Positions 8,808 to 16,855 of a DNA stretch of 36,576 nucleotides are shown one piece after another. Position 1 is the stretch's first letter. Each line of letters begins with the position of its first letter. The notes under the pieces are model-generated. The model did no database searches. It saw only the letters and a list, made by a program, of their open reading frames with translations, and had not been told where the DNA came from. The position numbers and the translations under genes are program-made. The DNA comes from JAAYAY01 sp964429355 (lineage in GTDB: Bacteria > Planctomycetota > Planctomycetia > Pirellulales > Thermoguttaceae), in the NCBI GenBank assembly GCA_964429355.1, contig CAYSCH010000043.1, positions 1-36,576 on the forward strand. The letters run 5' to 3'.

Positions 8808-9020
8808 CTACTCGTCCCCCAGCTTCTGCTCCAACAGCCACTCGTATAATTCCGAGTTGCCATAGGTCTCGGTCCACGAGTCGTGGCCGGCCTCTGGATA
8901 CACCGTGAGTCTGACATTGCCGCCATCCTTCTTCAGAGACTCGGCCATGTCTTCGGATCGCTGCAACGGCACCGTTCTATCCTTGGCTCCATGGAACACC
9001 CAGATGGGCAAATGGGGAAA
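8808..9020 (-). pseudogene. C-terminal fragment of an alpha/beta hydrolase (esterase/S9-like)
   Basis: About 70 codons encode the last quarter of a prolyl-oligopeptidase/esterase-type alpha/beta hydrolase: PIWVFHGAKDRTVP carries the catalytic Asp, and YPEAGHDSWTETYGN carries the catalytic His, followed by LYEWLLEQKL. The frame is closed by TGA at 9021-9023 just upstream, and no G-x-S-x-G nucleophile segment is found in any frame further back. The homology starts abruptly, so the first three quarters of the gene have been lost. It is a remnant and very unlikely to make a working enzyme. A complete secreted esterase lies at 15925-16737, but the two are not close copies. Confidence 0.65.
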
Positions 9021-9345
9021 TCACTTCCTCCAGCCGGCATCGTCGGTTGGTGGAATGTGAGCAATTTTCCGCCCCATTCTGTCTCACTGGTGCGCAAGCC
9101 GGCGGCGGCGCAGACGAAGACACCCAGAGATCACGTCGCCTCCATAATCAACGTGGGACGGCCCGTGGCAGGACGGGAATCGGCGAATTGATCCTCCTGC
9201 AGATCAAGGTGAACTTGGACCGATTGCCTGAATCAGAATAGTCAGACAACGTAACGGGCCAGAGACGATGATTGACATCTGTAGCCGAGACGGATAGGAT
9301 CCGCAGCAGTCGTGTCTCGGGGTTTAATGAAGAGGAGACAATCAG
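9021..9345. other. Gene-free stretch carrying the GH28-like promoter
   Basis: These 325 bases have no supported gene. They join the truncated hydrolase remnant to the GH28-like gene and contain one strong promoter (9272-9300). The segment before it, 9021-9270, was read in all frames for the missing hydrolase part and shows none. Confidence 0.5.
9272..9300 (+). promoter_or_regulatory. Sigma-70-type promoter of the GH28-like gene
   Basis: A perfect -35 hexamer TTGACA (9272-9277) is separated by exactly 17 bases from TAGGAT (9295-9300), a -10 with four of six consensus bases including the key first A and last T. Transcription would start near 9307, leaving a leader of about 40 bases before the ATG at 9346. 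No operator was recognised. Confidence 0.6.
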
Positions 9346-10770
9346 ATGCCGGAACGGCGCATTATTGCGGACTTGATTTGTTGCATCTTCTGGTTTGTCC
9401 TGGTACTCGGATACATTCAGGTACCCTCCCACGGGGCTGTCACGGTCTATCCTGGTCCCTCGGGGGAGACTGTTACCGGCGACTATACCGTCACGGTCAA
9501 CGGAGAGCCCGTGGATGTTTATGCTGCCCAAAGCGAGTTCTTCGACGGGGACTACTATTTCGCGTCGTTTGATTTTTCGGGGCAAGTGGTCGTGCGGGTG
9601 ACCTCGGCGCAGTCCCTGGAGCAAGTCGAGGTTCAGCCGACTCGTTTCGGTATCCAAACCGAACGGAGGAACGCCAATGAACTTTTGCTCACGGCAGACA
9701 AGCCGTTCCGGATTTCGATTGAAAGAAACGGCCGAATCAAACCGTTACTGCTGTTCGGAAATGCTCCGGAAGAAGATGCGCCAAGACCCGGGGATACGAA
9801 CGTGGTCTATTTCGCTCCCGGCGTTCATCGTCCGGGCAAGATCACCCTGACGGACAATCAGACGCTCTACATCGCCGGCGGCGCCGTGGTCAAAGGGTGC
9901 GTTTATGCTCATGGCAGGAACATCACAATTCGCGGCCGCGGTATTCTCGGCGGTGAGGAATCGCTGCGTTTCAAGGGATCGGGCCGGTATTTGCTGGACT
10001 GCCAGGATTGCCAGGACATTGCAGTTCGCGACATCATACTCCGCAATCCTTGGAGTTGGACCTTTGTCACCTGGAACTGTGACGGTGTCGCCATCGACAA
10101 TGTCAAGGTCTGCGGATCCCGCATGCTGAATGACGATGCATTGGATCTGGTCAACACCCAGAACACCACCGTCCGGAACTGCTTTTTCCGGACCCAGGAT
10201 GACTCGATCGCTATCAAGGGGGTGGCGAAGATGCCTCGGCCGTGTTCAGACATCTTGATTGAGGACTGTGAATTTTGGACTGATGTCGCCAACATTTTCC
10301 GGATCGGCTACGAGTGTGAGACGGAGGGCATGCGGAACATCAAGGCCCGTAACATCGATGTTCTGTACTACAGCAAGAACTTCAGGCCGCCCACGGATTA
10401 CTGGGCCAATGCGATCATTTGGCTTCAACCCAATCAGGATATGCTGATGGAGAATTGTCACTTCGAGGATATTCGGATTCGTTCGAACGGCGAAGATATC
10501 CTCATGCTGATGGCCAAGCCGATGCGTTGTTCATACGGAACCTACACGAACCCGGAACCCGGCATATTGCGGAACTGCTCGTTCAAGAATATTCGGGTTT
10601 TCGGTGAACAAGGTAATTTTCAAGGGCTACTCTACATGCTGGGCGATAGTGATAAACACCATGTTCGCGGGCTGCATTTTGAGAATGTCAGCTACTTTGG
10701 CCAGCCGATTACGGAAGGATCCCCCTGTGTCTCCATAGGCCAGCATGTCAGCGATATTGCCTTTCGGTAG
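9346..10770 (+). CDS. Secreted GH28-like (polygalacturonase-type) beta-helix glycoside hydrolase
   Basis: This 474-residue exported protein has a right-handed parallel beta-helix like family 28 pectinases. The start is fixed by AAGAGGAGA before the ATG. Residues 7-30 are a hydrophobic signal segment. An N-terminal beta-sandwich (about 31-135) resembles the one in GH28/GH49-type enzymes and is followed by helix coils with many 'I.I.N..' turns. The putative catalytic acids lie in DDALD (263-267) and QDDSIAIKG (284-292), matching the 'N.DG.D' and 'DD.IAIK' motifs of GH28. The usual GHG motif is not obvious, so linkage specificity may differ; GH28 or GH49-like is the fair call. It probably breaks uronic-acid-rich or sulfated polysaccharide outside the cytoplasm. 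The PQQ-type propeller gene follows 79 bases later in the same direction and may be co-transcribed. Confidence 0.85.
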   Translation: MPERRIIADLICCIFWFVLVLGYIQVPSHGAVTVYPGPSGETVTGDYTVTVNGEPVDVYAAQSEFFDGDYYFASFDFSGQVVVRVTSAQSLEQVEVQPTRFGIQTERRNANELLLTADKPFRISIERNGRIKPLLLFGNAPEEDAPRPGDTNVVYFAPGVHRPGKITLTDNQTLYIAGGAVVKGCVYAHGRNITIRGRGILGGEESLRFKGSGRYLLDCQDCQDIAVRDIILRNPWSWTFVTWNCDGVAIDNVKVCGSRMLNDDALDLVNTQNTTVRNCFFRTQDDSIAIKGVAKMPRPCSDILIEDCEFWTDVANIFRIGYECETEGMRNIKARNIDVLYYSKNFRPPTDYWANAIIWLQPNQDMLMENCHFEDIRIRSNGEDILMLMAKPMRCSYGTYTNPEPGILRNCSFKNIRVFGEQGNFQGLLYMLGDSDKHHVRGLHFENVSYFGQPITEGSPCVSIGQHVSDIAFR

Positions 10771-10849
10771 TAGCATGCCCCGTCCGACCCTTTCGTTCCC
10801 GACAGACCCGCTCCGTCCCCAGCCAACCAAACCTGCAGGAGCCTGGACC

Positions 10850-12061
10850 GTGCAACTCCAACGAACCATGATCGCTTGTCTGCTTGTCCTGGGACCAGTT
10901 CTCTTCACAGGGGCCGACTGGCCCCAATGGCGCGGACCCAACCACGACGGCATCTCTCAGGAGACCGGTCTGGCGCCGTCATGGCCCGCGGAAGGCCCCA
11001 AGGTCCTCTGGCGGTTGCCACTGGCCGGTGGCTTCTCCTCCGTGGCGGTCGCCGGCGGCGTTGCCTGCACCATGAACGGGACCGACGAGGGGGAATTCGT
11101 CGTTGCCGTTGACCAGAAGAAAGGTTTAATCCGCTGGAAGACTCGTATTGGCGATTTGTTCGTCGACGAGGAATATGGCAGCGGTCCCCGCGCAACGCCG
11201 GCGATCGCAGACGGCCGGATCTACGCGTTTGGCGGCACGGGCGCTCTGGCCTGTCTGGATGCCAAGACCGGCCAACAGCAGTGGGGCTTCAACGTCGTCG
11301 AGAAGTTCGGCACCGAAAACGCCGAGTTCGGGGCCTCGGCCTCCCCACTCGTCGTTGGCGACAAACTCATCGTCGTGGCCGGCAAGAGCCAGGGCAAGTC
11401 GCTCCTCTGCCTCAACAAGGACTCGGGCGAACCCGTCTGGACCGCGCTGGACGACAAGGCCGGCTACGCAACGCCGGCATTATGCGACGTGGGGGGCCAA
11501 CAGGTGTTGGCAGCCTTCACAGCCAAGGCGCTCGTCGCTGTCGCCCTCGACGATGGTCGGGAGCTCTGGCGTTATCCGTGGGAGACTACCATGGACCAGA
11601 ACGTTGCCACCCCCATCTGCCACGACGGCAAGGTCTTCATTTCCTCCCGCAACACGGCCGGCAGCGCCCTGTTCGGATTCTCCCTCGACGGCACCGTTTT
11701 CAAGGCCGAGACGGTCTGGGAAAGCCGCGACATGAAGAACTACCTTTCCACTTGCGTTCTTGTCGACGGGCACCTCTACGGCTTCAACGCCACTCGCCTG
11801 ACCTGCCTCGATCTCAAATCCGGTGAGGCCCGCTGGCGCGAGTCAGGTTTCAACAAGGGATCTCTCATCGCCGCCGATAAGCGGCTTATCATTCTTGGCG
11901 AACGGGGCGAACTGGCCCTCGCCGAGGCCACACCCGATGAGTATCGGGAAATCAGCAAGTTCCAGCTCTTCGATTCCCTTACCTGGATCGTCCCCACTCT
12001 GGCCGATGGCCGTCTCTACGTGCGTAGCGAAACGGAACTGGTCTGCCTCGACCTGAAATGA
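10850..12061 (+). CDS. Secreted PQQ-like beta-propeller repeat protein
   Basis: This 403-residue exported protein is built from PQQ-type beta-propeller repeats. I choose the GTG at 10850, preceded by GCAGGAG at eight bases; an ATG at 10868 is an alternative. A short signal peptide (about 1-25, ending LFTGA) precedes DWPQWRGPNHDGIS, the usual opening of planctomycete propeller proteins. The blades show the repeated pattern 'LdaktGxxxW': ACLDAKTGQQQW, LCLNKDSGEPVW, VALDDGRELW, TCLDLKSGEARW and a closing VCLDLK. There is no quinoprotein dehydrogenase active site or cytochrome domain, so an enzymatic role is not supported. The fold serves as a protein- or ligand-binding scaffold. It follows the GH28-like gene and may belong to the same transcript. 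Confidence 0.85.
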   Translation: MQLQRTMIACLLVLGPVLFTGADWPQWRGPNHDGISQETGLAPSWPAEGPKVLWRLPLAGGFSSVAVAGGVACTMNGTDEGEFVVAVDQKKGLIRWKTRIGDLFVDEEYGSGPRATPAIADGRIYAFGGTGALACLDAKTGQQQWGFNVVEKFGTENAEFGASASPLVVGDKLIVVAGKSQGKSLLCLNKDSGEPVWTALDDKAGYATPALCDVGGQQVLAAFTAKALVAVALDDGRELWRYPWETTMDQNVATPICHDGKVFISSRNTAGSALFGFSLDGTVFKAETVWESRDMKNYLSTCVLVDGHLYGFNATRLTCLDLKSGEARWRESGFNKGSLIAADKRLIILGERGELALAEATPDEYREISKFQLFDSLTWIVPTLADGRLYVRSETELVCLDLK

Positions 12062-12097
12062 GCAGGGCAGAACGGTAGAGGGACTGCGAACGGTGAG

Positions 12098-13207
12098 TCA
12101 AGTCGGGATTCTCGGCTCAGGATCGCTGCCAGGGATGTGCGTACAGTCAGGCTCGGCTTCCAGGTAATCGCCGGTTACAGCATACGCGCGGGCACGACTG
12201 CCGCCGCAGACCTGCCGATACTCGCAGGCACCGCAGATGCCCTTGTAACCGTCGGGATTCTGGAGGGCCATGAAGACGGGATGGGACTGGTACGTTTCGA
12301 CGACGGAGACCTCAGGAAAACGCCCGCAGACGACCGGAAGAAAGCCCGCCGGGAAGATCTCGCCGTTGTGGCTGACGAACATCACGCCCCGCCCGTCGGT
12401 GACGCCGAGGGGAGCTCGGTGGACGCGACGGCCGCGACCACCTTCGGCCGATCTGGGGCCCGCCAACGGATGCCCGCCGTGCTGGAGCACCCAGCGGCGG
12501 TAGTGGGGGGCTTCCGTGGTCTTCACGCCGTATGGCTGGGTTTGGGCATAGTGCCAAAGCTTTTCGAAAGCAATCTCGTACTCGCGCGGAGAAATTCGGA
12601 TTTCCTCGACGCCCCTGCCGACAGGTACAAGGAAAAAAACCGACCACATGGCGATGCCTCGATCGGCCAGCAATTCGCCGATGGTATCGATCTGGTGGAA
12701 GTTCCGCCGGGTAATCGATGTGTTAACCTGGACGGGAAGCTCCAGGGCCTGGGCGTCAGCGAGCATTCCCAGTGTCCGCTCAAAACTCCCTTCCCAGCCG
12801 CGAAAAGCGTCGTGAGTTGCGGCATCCGAGCCGTCAAGACTGATCCCCAGAGCACTCACGCCGGCCTGTTTGATTCGGTCAAAGGCCTCCCGCGTGGCCA
12901 GGGGTGTGGCGGAAGGGGTCAAGGCAACCTGGAGGTTCCGGCTGCGGGCATGGCCGATCAGTTCCAGCAGGTCTCTCCGTTTGAGCGGATCGCCACCCGT
13001 CAGAACGAGGTTCGGCTTCCGGGGAAACGAGGCGACCTGGTCGATGAGGGCGAGCGACAATTCGGTAACCAACTCGTCGGGAGCCGGTTCTTCCTGGGCC
13101 GAGGCACGGCAGTGCTTGCAGACGAGATCACAGGCTTGGGTGACCTCGTAATAGAACATCAGTGGGTTACGTCCGAAGTCGGCAGTGGTGTAGGGAAAGT
13201 GATGCAT
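12098..13207 (-). CDS. Radical SAM/SPASM domain protein
   Basis: This 369-residue cytoplasmic enzyme holds a radical SAM barrel with the 4Fe-4S site C26-x3-C30-x2-C33 (CDLVCKHC), the SAM-binding LTGGDPLKR (GGD/E motif), and a SPASM-type C-terminal domain with C325, C328, C334 and C355 (GICGAC...CGGSRARA...PDC). It matches the family of stand-alone radical SAM/SPASM proteins related to AhbD, PqqE and MftC, which process heme precursors or peptides. No heme-synthesis gene or small precursor peptide is adjacent, so the substrate is unknown. The length is normal for the family. The SD before the ATG is poor. It lies downstream of the 720-residue membrane protein gene on the same strand, 227 bases away, with a perfect palindrome between the two. 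Confidence 0.88.
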   Translation of the reverse strand: MHHFPYTTADFGRNPLMFYYEVTQACDLVCKHCRASAQEEPAPDELVTELSLALIDQVASFPRKPNLVLTGGDPLKRRDLLELIGHARSRNLQVALTPSATPLATREAFDRIKQAGVSALGISLDGSDAATHDAFRGWEGSFERTLGMLADAQALELPVQVNTSITRRNFHQIDTIGELLADRGIAMWSVFFLVPVGRGVEEIRISPREYEIAFEKLWHYAQTQPYGVKTTEAPHYRRWVLQHGGHPLAGPRSAEGGRGRRVHRAPLGVTDGRGVMFVSHNGEIFPAGFLPVVCGRFPEVSVVETYQSHPVFMALQNPDGYKGICGACEYRQVCGGSRARAYAVTGDYLEAEPDCTHIPGSDPEPRIPT

Positions 13208-13294
13208 GAGCGGCCTGTATGAGTGAAGCGACTTCTTCAGTCTACCAGAGCGATGGCGTGGCGAGTAGCGGCAGACGGATGGTCTCGGGAATCC

Positions 13295-13308
13295 CGCAGG
13301 GCCCTGCG
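13295..13308. promoter_or_regulatory. 14-base perfect palindrome upstream of the radical SAM gene
   Basis: The sequence CGCAGGGCCCTGCG is its own reverse complement over 14 bases with no loop. It lies 87 bases before the radical SAM start codon and 126 bases after the membrane protein stop. It has no adjacent T-run on the downstream side, so a dimeric protein binding site is more likely than a terminator, but chance in GC-rich DNA is possible. Confidence 0.3.
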
Positions 13309-13434
13309 CACAAAAAGCCTGCCCGGCTTCACCCGGTCGTCTCTTGCCGAGATAGACTTCATGGAACGATCCATCCAGCAGCCAAGAATTTTCGCTTCTA
13401 CGGGCGGAAAGCCCGGCTCAATGGCCTTCCCCAT

Positions 13435-15597
13435 TCACGAACCCGGCTGCGGCTGCTGACTGCGTGCCGTGCAGAACTGCTGCAGGGGGGCAAAGTATCG
13501 CTGCACGCTGGTCAAAAACGGGCTCTTCAGAAGCAGAACGGGGGTCGAGCGGATCTCGTCGTTGAGCCAGCGGCCTCCGCTGATGTGGCACCCGCCGCGG
13601 ACACGCCCCTTGATCAGTTCGACGGCAACCTGCCTGTCACCCTCCCAGAGCAGAATCGGCGTGTCGCCGAGTGTGAACGTCACCAGCCGATCGCCCACCC
13701 CCACCAGCCACGTGCCCGTGCGATCGATGGCGGCCAGTTCGCTCTGCTCCACCTCGACGGGCTGGACGTCGCCGTAGACAAATCGAAGCGGCTCGCCGGC
13801 CTGAACCAGATCCAGTACCGCACGGGCAACCTCAGGGGGCAACCGTCGATTTGGCGTGTCTTTGGGAAGCAGACTCGCGAGCTTGCCAACGTAGCGCCCG
13901 TCCAGCATTCGCTTGACGGTACGGGGATCACCGCCGAGGCGCACGACGGTCGACACAACAATTTCGTCGGCCACGGCGTAGCGCGGCGTCACACTCACTG
14001 CCAGATCGACCAGATCCTTGACGAAGGCACGAAGCACCGGTTCCGCCGGAACAATCGCCGGAGTCTGAAAGAAGAAGGGAGGGTCGTCCTGCAGGCTCTG
14101 CCAGAGGTCGCTCAGTTCCTGCTGCGGCATGGTCAGAACGAGCGAGGAGTGTTCGAGCAGTGGGCGCATCGCTTCCTGCTCGACCTGTTTGATTTCCAGC
14201 AGATAACCGGCCAGGGAGCGAATGAGGTCTCGACGCTGCTGGTTTGCGGATCCGGCGGTTTTGGATTCTGCCCGGGTGAGGACCATATCGAGGCGATCCT
14301 CCAGGCCGGCTCGCCAGCGCTGGACCATCTTGGGACTCGCAGCGGTAACGTACGATTCAAGAAACGCCTCGAGCCGCTCGGCGATTTCCCGCCGTTGTGT
14401 CGGCAACAGGTCTGCCGCCTGAGCTCGGTTGAGGCCCGGTCGTTTTCCCTCCACGATGCAGCGGAAGAAGAAGATGCGGTCGTATTCGTTTCGAAACCGC
14501 AGGGCACCCACGAGGCTCAAGGCCCGTCGGAGCGATTTCTCCGAACCGGGGAAATACTGGACAAGTTCGGTCAGTTCGGCGGCAAAGCACCAGTTGGGAT
14601 CGCGGTAGCGGAGGTTGCGATCATAGATGGCGGCCACCTCGTAGCCGATGACACGGACAATATCGTGAAGAAAGTTGAGGGCCCAGCGGTTGGCAATGTT
14701 TGTGGCCAGTGCGGTCGCGCCCCGTGTACTGAGGGAACTGACAAACCACCATGCCCCCATGGTCAGCGGATTGGATCCCATGGCCAGCCAGGTTCCGTAA
14801 TAGGCACTGCGGAACCAAGGCATGTAGGGGCGAGCCGATTGATAAAGGCCATAAACCTTGATAGCGCGCCGGATATAAGTGTAAACGTCGACCACGTCGT
14901 ACGTATGGATGTCCAGCGGCAGTTTGTCGAGTTCGACCAGAAATTTGACACAGCAGCGGCCCGCCGCTCGCAACACTCGTTCGCTGCTCACGCCCGTCAG
15001 AAGTTGCCGAGGATCGTTGCCGTAGAGGCCGGCGATGTCGCCCACGAGATTGTAGACATCGTCGCGTACGAGGGTGAACTGAAAGGTTCCTTCGGGCGAG
15101 TATTCGTTTTTCCGAATTCGCTCGTAGAGCAGTTGTGTTTTCTGTTCCAGGAGCTTGTCGAGAGTGCGGTCGCGCAGGAGCGCCTGCGGGTTCGCGGGGG
15201 ACAACTCGGCAAGGTTCAGAGGTGGGGGAAACTCGAACCACTGCTGATAGGCGGCGAGGCGGTCGGCCAGTTCCCGTTCGCGCCGTTCGACCTGCCGCAG
15301 ACGCTCTTCAAACATTGCCGCCAGTTCACCAGGTAGGGTGGGAAGGTCCGTACTCTCCCCCGTCGGATCGCCGGGGCGAAGCCGGCGGAGGAGGAGCCTC
15401 CGCATCCAACTGCGGGACCCCCAAGTTGCCTGGCGGAACGTATAGAATCCACCCAGAATCGCCACGAGCGCACCGAGATAGAATAGCCACTGCCAGCCTC
15501 CCAATCGGCCGCCCAGGAGAAACGCCGCGGCCGCGACCAGAACTGCTGCCGCGATCGAGAGGCTGGCGGACAGAAGAAGAGCAGAAGACTGTCTCAA
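13435..15597 (-). CDS. Large membrane-anchored protein of unknown function
   Basis: I do not recognise this 720-residue protein. I start it at TTG 15597 because GGAGGAG lies six bases upstream, and because the codons before it read as non-coding. Residues 6-29 and 35-54 are two transmembrane helices with a tight turn, putting the large remainder on one side of the membrane, probably the cytoplasm. A basic stretch (61-73) is followed by a charged coiled-coil helix (about 91-120, EERLRQVERRERELADRL). The middle (about 290-380) has a weakly hydrophobic, glycine- and alanine-rich region around MGSNPLTMGAWWFVSSL, which may touch the membrane, reminiscent of DUF697/YcjF-type proteins (weak, inference). 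The C-terminal third looks globular and ends in a hydrophobic helix. No enzyme motif was found. The neighbours give no clear clue. Confidence 0.7.
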   Translation of the reverse strand: MRQSSALLLSASLSIAAAVLVAAAAFLLGGRLGGWQWLFYLGALVAILGGFYTFRQATWGSRSWMRRLLLRRLRPGDPTGESTDLPTLPGELAAMFEERLRQVERRERELADRLAAYQQWFEFPPPLNLAELSPANPQALLRDRTLDKLLEQKTQLLYERIRKNEYSPEGTFQFTLVRDDVYNLVGDIAGLYGNDPRQLLTGVSSERVLRAAGRCCVKFLVELDKLPLDIHTYDVVDVYTYIRRAIKVYGLYQSARPYMPWFRSAYYGTWLAMGSNPLTMGAWWFVSSLSTRGATALATNIANRWALNFLHDIVRVIGYEVAAIYDRNLRYRDPNWCFAAELTELVQYFPGSEKSLRRALSLVGALRFRNEYDRIFFFRCIVEGKRPGLNRAQAADLLPTQRREIAERLEAFLESYVTAASPKMVQRWRAGLEDRLDMVLTRAESKTAGSANQQRRDLIRSLAGYLLEIKQVEQEAMRPLLEHSSLVLTMPQQELSDLWQSLQDDPPFFFQTPAIVPAEPVLRAFVKDLVDLAVSVTPRYAVADEIVVSTVVRLGGDPRTVKRMLDGRYVGKLASLLPKDTPNRRLPPEVARAVLDLVQAGEPLRFVYGDVQPVEVEQSELAAIDRTGTWLVGVGDRLVTFTLGDTPILLWEGDRQVAVELIKGRVRGGCHISGGRWLNDEIRSTPVLLLKSPFLTSVQRYFAPLQQFCTARSQQPQPGS

Positions 15598-15924
15598 GTG
15601 GGGCTCCTCCGATCCAGGGATCCAGCGCGCCGGGCAGGCAGGGGTTTGCCAGCCACCGATCCATCGTGCAAAGCCCTTGCTGGTCCTTGTTCTTCTAACG
15701 CAAGTATCGTACCGCGTGACGACAGAATATCGCAATGTGAGCCGCGCTGACTGCAACGCGCGGAGCCCGTGGGTTGGCCGCTCTCGACCCGACGGCTTCA
15801 CTTTGCCTTCGAGATACCGTACAGCTCATGTTTTAAATGGTGAACAGGATCGACGTCCAAAGGTGGGCCCCCTGAATGCGTCGTTTCCGCTTGCGCAGTG
15901 GTCCATGAGATCACGCGACTTCAT
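15598..15924. other. Gene-free stretch with an imperfect hairpin
   Basis: These 327 bases have no supported gene. They lie downstream of the secreted esterase and upstream of the membrane protein on the minus strand. An imperfect hairpin at 15767-15795 has about ten pairs, one bulge and an eight-base loop, but no T-run follows it on either strand, so it is not called a terminator. Confidence 0.35.
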
Positions 15925-16737
15925 TCATTGCGGTGACAGAGCCTTTTCCAGAACGAAATCAAGAACCTGTCGAGCGTCTTCGGGCTTCGACGTGTGTCCC
16001 ACATCTTCGCGGTAGATCAAGAGGACTGGGCGTCCGAGCTTCTCGAGGATCTTGGCCAACCGCATGCTGCTCTCCGGCGGCACGCTCTTGTCCTGTCCGG
16101 AGGCCGTGATTCCCACCGGCATGCTGAAACGCTCGGGCCAGTATTCTGCGCTGCGGCGTTTGTACTCCTCGGGAAGCTGCTGTTTGGTACCGCCGTAGGA
16201 GGCGATAATGGCGTCCTGGAAGTTTTCGTATTCCAGGTGGTTTGCCGTGCCGTTCATGGCAACCACCCCCGCGATCAACTCCGGGTGGATTGCGGTGAAG
16301 GTGAGGGCCGACGATGCGCCCATCGATCCACCGCAAATAAAGACCTTGTCGATCAGATACTGCTTCTTCACGTCGGCAATGATCTGGCAGACATCCGCCT
16401 CGGCCGCCGGCCCCATCCAGGAGGTCTTGGCGCGGTAGTCCGGCAGGATGAGAATCATGCCTCGTTCGGCTGCCACATCCCGGGCCGCCACGCCCGTCGG
16501 AGTTTTGCAGTCGGCAAACTGCCAGCGGTCCGAGCCGTGCCCGTGAAGTGCAATCAGTAGATGGTGCTTCGCCTTCGTGTCGAAGTCCTTCGGAAGGAGA
16601 CACACATAGCGCTGCGTACTCCCATCGCAGGCCGCAGTGAAGGCGATATCCTCCGTAACGAACCGGTCGTCGGCCGTAGAGAGGACCGGCACGAGCGCCA
16701 GGATCAGAATGGATGACAGAGCCGCATAGGGTCGCAT
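15925..16737 (-). CDS. Secreted alpha/beta-hydrolase esterase (feruloyl/acetyl-esterase-like)
   Basis: This 270-residue secreted esterase starts at ATG 16737 with AAGGAAG upstream; longer in-frame extensions lack a ribosome site. Residues 1-22 are a signal peptide (cleavage near LSTADD). The fold is an alpha/beta hydrolase of the PHB-depolymerase/feruloyl-esterase type: LLIALHGHGSD (60-70) forms the oxyanion region, CGGSMGA (135-141) carries nucleophile Ser138, SGQDKSVPP (213-221) carries Asp216 and EDVGHTSKPEDAR carries His248. The triad is complete. It likely removes acyl or phenolic esters from plant or algal polysaccharides, which fits the deacetylase gene just upstream on the same strand (118 bases) and the GH28-like enzyme. 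The exact ester is unknown. Confidence 0.85.
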   Translation of the reverse strand: MRPYAALSSILILALVPVLSTADDRFVTEDIAFTAACDGSTQRYVCLLPKDFDTKAKHHLLIALHGHGSDRWQFADCKTPTGVAARDVAAERGMILILPDYRAKTSWMGPAAEADVCQIIADVKKQYLIDKVFICGGSMGASSALTFTAIHPELIAGVVAMNGTANHLEYENFQDAIIASYGGTKQQLPEEYKRRSAEYWPERFSMPVGITASGQDKSVPPESSMRLAKILEKLGRPVLLIYREDVGHTSKPEDARQVLDFVLEKALSPQ

Positions 16738-16855
16738 GGTTTTTCTTCCTTGGCCAAGACCTGATTCATGGATAACCGCTGTCGCGGGGATTGCCGGATG
16801 CCTGGTTGGAGTACAACCGTCAACCGGCGAGTATAGAGATCTGTCGGCAAGCTGT

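Noticed and set aside
13219..15336. A 705-codon plus-strand frame opposite the unknown membrane protein.
   Set aside because: The minus frame has a strong SD, two transmembrane helices and normal composition; the plus frame has neither start signal nor recognisable domain.
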